DNA from: Coprinus comatus
Lineage: Eukaryota > Basidiomycota > Agaricomycetes > Agaricales > Agaricaceae
Reading direction: 5' to 3'
DNA: 64,000 nt
NCBI GenBank assembly: GCA_034638255.1
Contig: JAWPGT010000062.1
Span: 1 to 64,000 of the forward strand
The notes beneath the pieces were generated by a model. It had not been told where the DNA came from, searched no databases, and saw nothing but the letters and a program-made list of their open reading frames with translations. Positions 1-10,054 of this stretch are shown piece after piece; position 1 is the first letter of the stretch; each line of letters starts with the position of its first letter. Position numbers and translations under genes: made by a program.

Positions 1-2745
1 GCTGGATTTGTAGTCGTAGAGGTAAATTGACCAGCCTGTGAAAATAATTGAATAAAAACGTTAAGAAGAAAAGAAACACTTCTCCAAAAAGACAACATTG
101 AAAAGTTCTACAAGAAAGAAAGGCTGGTTCTCGTAGTCTAGTACCTTTACGTACATTGCTTGCCGTCTGACATGCTACATCGCGTGGTACTACAAGAGGG
201 AAGGGCAACAAATGACCATATTGTCATGACGATCAGTTAGGGAGAAAATCAAGGAAATCAAATCTGAGCTTTTGCTTACGTTCTCCTATCTGCTCTACAC
301 TCGGTGAAGGAATTGATAGTTGAGGTATCATAGTAGTAGTGTTACCGCCTAAATTTGAAGATCGTATTTCAAGTTGAGAAAGCGTCGCGGGAAGCGTTTC
401 TTCTAAGACCTTTTGCATGCTTTACTGTCGTACCAGGTTTATGAGTTGGTTACCCCGAGAAACGAGACAAAAAAGGATTACAGAAGAACCCCGGGAATTG
501 CAAGAGGCTAACATATAGGCTTATTGTAGGGTGTCAAAGAGGGATACAAAGTCCAACCATGTCTAGATTTGGATGATAAGAGACCCAAATGACATCGTCA
601 TAACGGGCCTGCCAAACAATGGTTGGCTTCAAGGTGTTAGGACTTGTGTGACAGCGGCGGATGTAATGGAAAAAAATTGCTCAAGAGTATATGCATTACC
701 TCCTCCAGAAACGACCATTTGGTGCCTGTCCGTTCTAACCGAGAACAATTTGGAGAGAGGCCCAAAATGACCGTCCTGTCGGGACTATCCAGGTCCTATT
801 TTTAGTACAAAACGAACTTGCGGCGACAATGACCAGATGCAAATGCCGATTTCTGCCATCGTATTCGTTGTATGAGTATGACTCTATGATGGGACCGTAA
901 GTTGGATGAAGTTAAGTGATAAGTCTATCATGTACATCGACACTATAACTTATTAAGCCAACTTGTGATGGAATTCTTGTAGGTTTCAAATGGAATTATA
1001 CATTTCTTGTGGTGCTAGTGAAGCTACTGTTTACATCGTCGCGGGAGTGACCCCTGCGGATGTAGAGATTCCGTTGACATGCTTTCCCCTAAGATCGCAG
1101 AGGTTGTCTTTTTCATGGGGTGGGAGAAGTTATATTATGGGTCTCGAACTTCTCTCTCGGGAACTAACGTTCCAACCTTGATTCTAAATTCAGTTATTCT
1201 TTTTTAATATTTGAATAACTCGTGGTTGACATGCCAGGAATTTGAAAAAGTGTCACTGAAAGGTACCAGGTATTGAGTATTGCCGTGTACATGCTTTGCT
1301 TCTTCACTTGCAATACTATATCGTGTATGGCGAATTTTCGAGAAGGATCAACTCCATTTTATTGAAGTCGTGGGGCTTTACTATACTCGTTCAATAATGA
1401 CTCAATGGCACTACGAACCTGTATGACCACAGTATGAATTAGTTAGTAGTCGGATGCAAGCCTAGTAGTGAATGAGGCGCGGGCCTTGTGCGGGATACTT
1501 CTGAGGACTAAGCTTACTTGAGACCAAGCGGCGTGATAGAGAGAAGAAGAAGAGGGTGTTAGTCAAAGAGACTGAAGTTGGAGCACTGAGTGATATTGAA
1601 GAAGTAAGGAAGCATCTGGTAGAAAGGCGAAGAAAAAAAGTTGAAGTACCGACACCTGAGAGGCTACAGCATAACCAAATTCGTGGATCTCTATAGGACC
1701 TCGGCGGGGCTTGATACTATTTGACGAAGCAGAGTTTACAATTGGTCGCCACCGGAACATGGCGTAGTTTTGTCGAACAATGGCCCATAGTGTCCTAGGA
1801 GTATTCATGCAAGCCTACCTGCGATTGCAATGAACCTTTTCTTCAATCCATGGTTGTTAATCGTTCAGTGCTTCAATATTCAACTCCAGCACAAAGGGAG
1901 ATTGAAGTGTTCGATGTGTTGCTAAATTCCAATTACAGGGCAGCTTCTTTACTAACACAGCGAGAACGACGTCCGTTGGAGCGATGGTGTGTTCTGTTCC
2001 GATAGGAAAACTGCCTTCGGTCACTGTAAGTCCAATTTATTGACTAAGGAAGTTACCGGCATCAATGACCAAGTATTTACCATTTGCATCTCTAGAAGTC
2101 CTGGGAATTACAGAGGTGCAGGCATGCCCAGGCCACGTGTAAGTGTAAGCCTAGTTCTTCACGATCACCACTGCTTAGTCGTATTTTAGGTGCCACTGGT
2201 AACATGTTATCTCTTGGAATTACTATCATTGCGTAGTATTCGCGGTTTTTTGGACCATGCGTATGCTCCGACGATGTGGCACAAGAGCTGGATTCTGCAC
2301 TGGTGAAGTACACAAATAATAAATCAGAAGAAATGCAGGGCAAGACATACGTACTGATTAAACCTTTGTCTTCCGTCGACGAAAAGCGCATAAATGGTCA
2401 ATTGTTTCAAGGTCAAGGTCAACTCATACTCAAGCTTTCAAGCACTGCAGTCTTGTCGAAGTTGTCTGGAGCTGACGATTTAAGAGGTCAAACCAATGAG
2501 TTACTCAGCACAACGTCACTGTCACATAATCTTCTTCTTTCCTTCCACAACACTTCGACGCGGCGCGAGGGCCTTGCTACCCAAGCTCAAGTTCCTCAGT
2601 ACCCAACGTTACCCAAGCCCGGCATTTTTAAAAACAATAGATATTTATTAAACGACAACTATCTACTACTACTACTACTAGGGAGTGAACTACTAACAAC
2701 TACCACTAACGTAAATGTAACGACAGAGGGTGGGTGGTGGGAAGG
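1..2745. other. Intergenic, no supported gene
   Basis: Open frames here are short, overlap on both strands and show no recognisable domain or coherent splice chain. The longest, on the plus strand at about 2276-2758, begins at a GTG and turns into low-complexity Leu and Thr stretches over a short CTA repeat near 2664-2681. I see no RNA gene or mobile-element terminus. Confidence 0.6.
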
Positions 2746-3795
2746 CTACAAACTCTGAATTTGCTCCTTGATCCATCCCATTACAACTTCTCGAAAGAGA
2801 TCCGGCACCGAAACCCATGGCATGTGGTCAGCCTCCGGTATAACCTTTGTGACCTGGTTCTTCCAATCAAGCTCCATAAAAACCTCCTTAAGCCTGTTTG
2901 TATCCATCAGGCCGTCTTTTCCGGCGATAACAAGGAGATAGTTAAACTTTCCGTCCCTTCCTGCCTGGATCAATTCAGTAGCATCCTGCTTACGGGAGAG
3001 AACTTTTGCAGTCACACTCCGCGGCTGCACGATTACTCCTTCTAGTAATGTTCGACCTAGATTTGGAGAGATCTTCTCGGAACATTTCTGAACAAAGGCC
3101 AAAGCGCTTTCTTGAAAATGATCGACGGACTCAGGCTGAACCACACCAAAGAGAATGGAGAGCGCTTCAGGGATTCCCATCTTTACCATACTGTCGCTTT
3201 CTAACCAAGGTGTACCTGCGACATTAATGAAACCCTGGATGGCGACAGTCGTATTGTGGTTGAAGATATCCACAAAGTGAACAGCTAGAGGAAAGTTAAG
3301 TCAATCTCTATGCACTACTCTAGAGTTATTTTTAACTTACATCCTAAACTCCTGGAATAATGCTGGGCGTTAATCATGTGTAAGGTTCAAAATACTGCGC
3401 GGACTCACCAACCAAGCACGTATGTTTCTGTGACATTAAATTCCTTGCAAACGGCTTCAAAGTCCTCTGACATACGTTCCGATAACCATGCCTCGTCTTC
3501 CATCGGTTTCCCGCTCCTACCATGACCGCGCACGTCGTAGCGCACCTGTTCGGGGCAATAGTTAACCTATTTGTTCTCGAAACCATTCACTATCACATAC
3601 CAGAAATGCATTGGAGGTCCACCTATGATCTTCGAAAATTGGGTTGAAAGCTTCCCCAACGACAGAAAAGCCATGGATCATGACAATTGTTGGGGTATGA
3701 GATGACCGTTTTCCAATCGCATCAGCGTAAATCTTCGTTTCATCAGCAGATGTAACGAAACGAGGCTCGTATTTGGTAAAAGACTCGATTGCCAT
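2746..3795 (-). CDS. Alpha/beta hydrolase, copy 1 (intact)
   Basis: Predicted 293-aa alpha/beta-hydrolase-fold enzyme; substrate unknown. Exons on the minus strand are 3795-3601, 3545-3409, an 11-nt microexon 3351-3341, and 3284-2746; total 882 nt, in phase. The oxyanion region is HGFSVVGE after a hydrophobic beta strand (about residue 48). The nucleophile elbow GWSLG is assembled across the microexon, which supplies the serine codon. The likely acid is the Asp in IAGKDGLMD and the base the His in EADHMPWV near the C-terminus. No signal peptide is seen, so it is probably cytosolic. An in-frame upstream ATG at 3915 would add 40 residues; I chose 3795 because it aligns with the start of the tandem copy at 4940-6038. 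Fold assignment is confident, function is not. Confidence 0.85.
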
Positions 3796-4939
3796 CGTAT
3801 CGAAAGGATGAGGGACAGATGATTGAACCGGCAATCTCACTAACGCTTCCGTGACTTTTATAGGTATTGGATGGGTACTGGGGTACTGCTGGGGTACCAC
3901 GCCTTGACCACTCATTTAGAACACGCTTTACCCCTGAAAGGGTGAGCATGGAAGCATAATGCTGCAAATTGTCATTCAGGGCAAATACTTCTTTCTTCTT
4001 CACACTCCAACACACGCCCTAGCAATCCACTTTCTCGCCTTTAAAGGCATTCCAGTTGCTTTAACATAAATATGTTAAAACAATGGCAATGAAGTCACTG
4101 TTTCAACACTTTCCGAATGGCAATATGGTGTTCACGTGTGAGGACTACCATATGAAAACTCTTTTGCACAAGCTAGCTCATGTTCAAAATGCGAGCATAA
4201 CAAAGGATGTCTATCTGACCTCACAATGCTAGGTAATGGCTTGCGTCAAGGACTCAAGCACCAAACATGATTGCTGGTCTTCGGGAGACAATCAGCTACA
4301 TTGTTCTGGAATCGTTGATCTTGTTAGACCATCCAAAAAATTACCCTGATAGAGCATGAGTCGCCGAAGACAAGACACCGTTTTGATCCGCCGATTTTGA
4401 AATACACCGGTACGTTATCCAAGGCTATTCGCGAGCCATCTGTCACCATGCTGCTTCTGCCTGAAGGCAATCTTTGCCAACTGGGGTATTGATATTTGAA
4501 ACGAGTTTGGATCAGGTCTGATCCCATGCAGAGACAGGCAGGTTGCTGATAGAAACCCTTTCATTTCATGCTATAGATGTGGCAATATAGCTAACAAAAA
4601 AAAACTGCATCATGATTTACGCGAATCGCTTGAACAATGCTCTTGTTTCATGCCCATGCTTTCTTCTAAATCCAAATCCTGTAACAGCCTGCAACAACTG
4701 CACGAGGGGAAAAACTAACAACTCAAGCATTTCGAGAGCAACTGTAAGCGCCGTTTGGAACCAAACATCAAAGAAGTCCGAGAATCCGGTATTGTTAAAG
4801 TCGCGAAACCCATTCTTCGAGACTGTTTTGAATATTATGTACTGGTATGTACGGGTATGTGTTACAATTAAAGAAGTAATACTGCGACGAGATTATCTTA
4901 CAAAATTATACAAATATCACAAACTACTGGCCACATCTA
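3796..4939. other. Intergenic between hydrolase copies
   Basis: This is the promoter side of hydrolase copy 1 and the downstream side of copy 2. No coherent coding signal, RNA gene or repeat was seen; open frames at 4324-4527 and 4612-4977 have no recognisable content. Confidence 0.5.
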
Positions 4940-6038
4940 TTACTTGCGCTTCAATCCCGCTATCCATTGCAGGATGACGTCTCTGAATATATCTGGTGTA
5001 GAAACCCATGGCATGTGGTCTGCCTGCTGCAAACACTTCGTTGTTTGGTTTTTGAAGTCCAACTCTTCCATTACTGTCAGAAGCCCTCGCGGATTCAACA
5101 ACTTATCCCTCATCCCAATAATCAGCAACGAATTCACCCTCCCATCTCTCGCTGCTTGCATCATTCTCGAAGGATCTTGAATCCGTGAAAGAATTAAGTT
5201 AACGGTGGCCCCAGGCTGCTTGAGCAATTCATCATACAATATTCGGAATAGTTTTGGAGGGAGTTTGTAAGAACACTTTCGGACAAAGATTTGGGCGGCT
5301 TCATGATATTCCTTGACAGACTGAGGTTGAACCAGTCCAGCAACAATTGGAATTGTTTCTGGTACACCCAGTCGTACCATATGACTAGGATCACAATATG
5401 GAGGACCTGCGACGTTGATGAGGCCTTCAATAATGATTGTTGTATTATAGTTGAAGATGTCGATAAACTGAACAACTGTAAAATAACGCGTTAACCTTTG
5501 TGAAAGTAAAGAATAACTGATTACACTTACCTCCAAGACTCCTACGCACGTGTAATGACGATGACATTTTGAAATAATCAATATCGAATCAAAATTAATA
5601 GATCTTTTTCATAACTCACCAGCCGAAGAAAAAAACTTTTCTTACGTTAAATTCCTTACACACCGCTTCAAAATCCTGCGAAAAACAATGCGACATCCAT
5701 CTCATAGGATCCATCGGTTTATCACTTTTACCATGACCGCGTAGATCATAACGGACCTATTGAGAGAAGTAAATTTGGTCAGGGATGCTCGTTTTTACTG
5801 CAATTGACGGTTTGTACATTGAAGAAAAGTTAACATACAAGAAATGCCTTGGAAGTCCATTCTGAATCCTCGAACATGGGATCAAACGCTCTTGAAATAA
5901 CGGAAAAGCCATGAACTAGCACAATACTGGTGTGTAGGGTGATTGGTTACCGACGGCATCCGCGTATATTCTTGTTCCATCGGCAGACATAACAAGGCGG
6001 GGCTCGTAAGTTGTAATGGTCGGTTTTGTCTCAGTCAT
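4940..6038 (-). pseudogene. Alpha/beta hydrolase, copy 2 (frame-broken)
   Basis: Tandem paralogue of the hydrolase at 2746-3795, same strand and same exon plan: 6038-5839, 5756-5620, an 11-nt microexon 5541-5531, 5475-4940. The microexon again supplies the Ser of GWSLG; the final exon keeps the Asp (GMRDKLLNP) and His (QADHMPWVS) regions. Exon lengths sum to 884 nt, one short of a multiple of three. The break is in exon 1 near 5925-5928, between TPV and IVLVHGF, just before the oxyanion strand: reading straight on meets a TAG, while skipping one frame restores an alignable protein. Everything else is well conserved, so this is either a very young pseudogene or a one-base assembly error; other breaks in the window make the error plausible. 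Confidence 0.75.
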
Positions 6039-6755
6039 GGTGGTGGTAGAAAGGAAGCGGTGTTGACAGAACGTCTTTTACGAACTAAAAAAACGTTAAT
6101 ACTTGACCTTTATATGGATTTCCATTGGCCCTGAAATCGACCCGCTCCCCCCTTGTTATACAATTGGCTCGGGCATAATAAACTAGGTTAATTAGGCCAT
6201 GTTTGGACTGAGGGGTGTTTACAAAATAGCGTAAGTTAACAAACGCCCTTACGTGATTTGGCCTGCAAAGCCGTGGTGTTAACCTATTTCCCTAGTTATT
6301 TGTTTCCCAAGTCCTCTCGTGTTTGAAAGTTGAAACGTAATAATAAATTGCAAAACACTTCAAAGGCAAGACTGTGCCTAATGTGTTCAAATATACAACG
6401 CTGACTCGCTGAGCATTGATTGATTGAATAATGTACTTACATGCATGTTGAAGTAAATTACTTTTTTTGTGACAGTCAAAACGCTTGGACCAGTCTTGGG
6501 TGTCTTGGGCTATGACTATGGGGAGTTAGGATCTAATTCCGACTTCGTTGGAGCCATACCAAGCTCTTCTAGGGTTGTGACACCTATTTATACTACGTAG
6601 TGCTACTTTGAGTAAGGCTCATTTTTTACTTTCCATCTCTCCTCAGATATGTCTAGACAGTGTCTAGATTCACCCTTTCGTTTATCTAAGGAAGAAGGAA
6701 GATGTGTATATGTAAACTAATATCCGCCGATCGCTATTTGGGACTTGGCCGCAAA
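6039..6755. other. Intergenic, no supported gene
   Basis: Upstream region of hydrolase copy 2 and downstream region of the first acetyltransferase. AT-rich; no repeat or RNA gene seen. Confidence 0.5.
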
Positions 6756-7505
6756 TCAACTGGTTCTCGCCATTGCTGTTTCAACCAAAGCTCTTCCACC
6801 TTCGGCCCAATCATCCCAACAAATACCTAGACGAGCGGTATCCCTTCCCGGACATTCCTCTTTCGGATCACCTTTCCTTGTCTCCGCCTTTCCGAATTCC
6901 TCTTTTCCTTTTGGTAGAGTACGCTCCCAACGTGAGACCCCCTCGAACTTAAAACCCATCCTTTCTGCAAGCCTGATGCTTTTCGTATTGAGGACATTCG
7001 CGACCCAATTGACTCGGTTCAAGCCCAACGCATGGGTGTTGGTGTCGTCGTGAGTATCAAGGAGCCATTTTAATAGCAAACCCACAGCATTAGAGGCAAC
7101 GTGTGTTCGATGGAATACTGGGAGCATGATGACGAAGCCGATTTCGGTTGATTGGTTGGTTACACTGGTATTCAAAAGTCCAATCATTCCTGCAAAGTCC
7201 TCCGAGCTGACATTCATCTGAGTCAAGGGTGGTTCTAGTTGATCTTCATCGACCCTATGAGGTTTGTTTTGTGGCTTGTTGATTACGGCAAAAAGTACAA
7301 TTTGATCGTTTTTTTGAACGTATTCATCAATCCATGCATCAAACTCCGCGGCTGTCCCCCAAGGTATAATCGGGGTGTAGTTGAGAAGTTCTGGATGTTT
7401 CGAGAGGGATTGAAAGAATAATGGAGAATGGATGGAAGAAATCCAGGGAACCAGTCGTAGGCGATTATTTTCAAGGCATGGTGGAACCGGAAAACAGAAG
7501 TTCAT
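6756..7505 (-). CDS. GNAT-family N-acetyltransferase, copy 1
   Basis: Single-exon 249-aa protein with an ATG at 7505. It resembles RimJ/RimL-type acetyltransferases (Acetyltransf_3) that move acetyl from acetyl-CoA to an amine; the acceptor is unknown. The core runs from a beta strand with EIGFVIMLP (about residues 120-130) through FHRTHVASNAVGLLL, the acetyl-CoA pyrophosphate-binding region and following helix, to NVLNTKSIRLAERMGFKFEG, the typical end of the fold. The C-terminal 50 residues are charged and poorly structured. It has no intron, whereas the tandem paralogue at 8108-8958 has one in the N-terminal part. Probably soluble and cytosolic. Confidence 0.85.
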   Translation of the reverse strand: MNFCFPVPPCLENNRLRLVPWISSIHSPLFFQSLSKHPELLNYTPIIPWGTAAEFDAWIDEYVQKNDQIVLFAVINKPQNKPHRVDEDQLEPPLTQMNVSSEDFAGMIGLLNTSVTNQSTEIGFVIMLPVFHRTHVASNAVGLLLKWLLDTHDDTNTHALGLNRVNWVANVLNTKSIRLAERMGFKFEGVSRWERTLPKGKEEFGKAETRKGDPKEECPGRDTARLGICWDDWAEGGRALVETAMARTS

Positions 7506-8107
7506 TGTTAATGAGGGATTTATGAACCGAACGCAGAATCGAACTGCAGGTTAAGGTTTGTTGACAAGTGATGGTATATCAAACACAAGCGCATTTGACT
7601 ATTTATGTTTTGATTGCTATCACTACATCTAGGGGCTCACTGACACTGTCACGAACTATTTACCTCATTTCACTTCCAGCTCAATCATGCATATTTTCAT
7701 AACTTATATGAGAGGTCCAGGACAATTGAGCGTTAAGGTTTTTAGGTCCGGGTATCTGAGATACAGCGGTTGACGAACTGTTGCTGTCATTGTAGTAGTT
7801 GCTATTGGCTCATGATGCACCTCAAAGACTAATAACAACACCCGAGAAACGTACTTATTGCGTTATCAACTCACTCCGCCGTTCTTTGTCGATGACGTGG
7901 GGTGGATGCCAGCTCAGAACTCTACATATACACACATAGCTTGTGGTTTGCGTCCGCAACTGACTCTTCAAAACTTCAGGCCCCAGGTCCGATATTATGG
8001 ACTCAAAGGTTTATCCCGTCACTCAAATCCCTTTCAAATAAAGGTACTCGTCGCAGAAGTTAGATATATTTGACAACCATCGTAATGTCTGTAAGATTAT
8101 CCCAGAA
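7506..8107. other. Intergenic between acetyltransferase copies
   Basis: Promoter side of copy 1 and downstream of copy 2. No coherent coding or repeat signal. Confidence 0.5.
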
Positions 8108-8958
8108 TTATTCTTCCCTAATGGTTAGATCCATAGTCTTGTCCCTTCCGCCATTCTCCCAATCATCCCAACAATGCGAATAAATAGCTGTATGCCTCCC
8201 AATACACTCCACTTTCTCATCACCCGTCCTAAGCGGCCTATTATTCCCAAATTCCCTCTTACTTTCAGGTAAAACCCGATCCCACCTAATAATTCCCTCA
8301 AATCTATAACCAAACCTCTCTGCAAGTCTTCTCGAAGCTTTATTATGTGAATTCGTTTGCCATTGTACTCTTCTCAAACCCCAACCCAATCCATATCCAC
8401 CTCTTCCCTCCGGAAGATCAAGTGCAACATGCATCATAAGACCAACAGCATTTGTGCTAACATGTGTACGTTGAAATGGTGGTAATACGATAATCCAACC
8501 GATTTCGGTTTTCAGATTTTCTGGAAATGTGTTGATGTAGGCGAAATGTCCTGCTATTGCTCCTTTATGATCTTCAGGTTGTTCAGGTGATCGAGGTGTT
8601 TTCTTGTCGAAAAGGATGAAGAGGACGTTTCCTGGAACTTTGTGGATAACTGGTTCATACCAGTTTTCTAACCAATCTTCGACGGAAGTGAATGGTCCCA
8701 AAGAAAGATAGTTGTAGACTTCTGGGTAACGATTTATCGCTTCGAAAAGTAGCTTGGCATGTTTGGATGGCTATTCAAAAAACACAAGGAAATCTATCTT
8801 TAGTAACAGAAAACGAAGAATTGAAGTGGGACGAGGTAGGACAGAAAACTCACGATGAACGGTTCCAGTCTCACTTTCTCATTCTCAAGTTTGGGTGGAA
8901 GAGGATAACAGAAATTTTGGTCGTATACCTCTACGGCAGCTGACTCTGACGAAGTCAT
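8108..8958 (-). CDS. GNAT-family N-acetyltransferase, copy 2
   Basis: Tandem paralogue of the acetyltransferase at 6756-7505. Exons are 8958-8854 and 8770-8108 (phase 0; the intron begins GTGAGT and ends TAG), giving 255 aa. The N-terminus FCYPLPPKLENEKVRLEPF matches FCFPVPPCLENNRLRLVPW in copy 1. The core motifs are EIGWIIVLPPFQRTHVSTNAVG and NKASRRLAERFGYRFEGI. The C-terminus CWDDWENGGRD mirrors CWDDWAEGGRA in copy 1. Catalytic class is inferred from the fold, the acceptor is unknown. The two copies have diverged substantially, so the duplication is not recent. Confidence 0.85.
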
Positions 8959-9373
8959 TCTCTTCGACGTGTAAATTGGACAGAAACAGTGAATTTGAAC
9001 CTAATATACACATCATTAATCCCTTTAATCGATTGTAGCTTATCTTGGTTGTCTATCAGAACACATCCCCAATAAGGTCAGTCACAGATTGGATCAAAGC
9101 TTTTATTGTGAGAAACATGACATCATAACAAATACGTCATACTGTTGCATGCCGTTCCCATGCGAGTTCGAACGGTTAGTTGTTAATAGATTGCAGAATG
9201 GAGTACTACCACCGTTATGACGCTTCTCGAATCCACAAAAGCATAGCGTCATTGTGTTCTTGAAACCTATATATACGTCTGTTTCTGCAAGGAATCAGGG
9301 TCTCTTCAATAGCAGAACGTTAAATTTACACCACTTTCAACAAACAATCAGAAACTCAAAACAACTTACCATC
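8959..9373. other. Divergent promoter region
   Basis: Lies between the start of the minus-strand acetyltransferase and the start of the small plus-strand membrane protein gene. A TATA-like run is at 9269-9276. No coding signal. Confidence 0.5.
9269..9276 (+). promoter_or_regulatory. TATA-like box
   Basis: TATATATA lies about 98 bp upstream of the ATG at 9374, a plausible core-promoter distance for the small membrane protein gene. Confidence 0.4.
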
Positions 9374-9712
9374 ATGGTGAGCATACTCTCTTTGATCTCT
9401 GACCACGACTCTAAACAGTATAATGGACTTGTGTAACAGGGCTCAATCTTTTCAGCTATTGGACGTGGAATCAATGCTATCATTTCCGCAATAGCCAATG
9501 TAATCATGGCTATAGTTGGTGCTATCACCATGGTACGTTGTGCAATCATATCTTTCTCAAGGGATTCAAAGAAACTAACTTGGCTACAGGTAATAGTAAC
9601 AATATTCGATGTTATTGCCGATATACTTTGTTGTAGGTGCTTTGGCTCCCGTCATTCCAGTTCGACTCGGAGAATGGGTAGAAGAAGGGGATTTGGCCGT
9701 AGAACATACTAA
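9374..9712 (+). CDS. Small hydrophobic Arg-tailed protein, ATG-only first exon
   Basis: Three exons (9374-9376, 9440-9532, 9590-9712) encode 72 aa. Exon 1 is only the ATG, followed at once by GTGAGC; exons 2 and 3 join in phase 0 through GTACGT...CTACAG. The first 50 residues are a continuous hydrophobic stretch (FSAIGRGINAIISAIANVIM then IVTIFDVIADILCC), long enough to enter a membrane. A CCRC cluster and an Arg-rich tail (RRMGRRRGFGRR) follow. Proteins of this shape are widespread uncharacterised small proteins in agaricomycetes; function is unknown. The Cys cluster next to the hydrophobic segment could be acylated, which is inference only. A TATA-like box lies about 100 bp upstream. Confidence 0.8.
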
Positions 9713-10054
9713 TGAGTAGGAGTATCTAACTCATATATGGACCTTGAGTTACCCTACTGCACGCCAATGTATTCTTATTATTTCTTCATATGCAACTTTT
9801 CTTTTTGGTTAATTACCTAGTACACGACCCCAGAAGTGGTTCCCCCCTGTAACATGCTAGTGTTACAAGGTAGTCTTACACAGTTCAGTCAGATATTCAA
9901 TCTGCAGAGACTCTCGATTCGAGGTAGAAAAATGTAAAACTAAAGTCAATTGTTATGTAAATACGAACTATATAGTCCGAAATGTTTGTCTACACCAAAT
10001 AAAGCTGATAAGATTGTCAAGGGTGATGATGCACCCGTCACACACCCCTACTAC
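9713..10054. other. Convergent 3' intergenic region
   Basis: Downstream of the small membrane protein gene and downstream of the minus-strand GH43 gene. Nothing else seen. Confidence 0.5.

Noticed and set aside
2276..2758. 160-codon plus-strand frame upstream of the hydrolase
   Set aside because: Begins at GTG, has Leu/Thr low-complexity over a CTA repeat, overlaps a minus-strand frame of similar quality, no domain.
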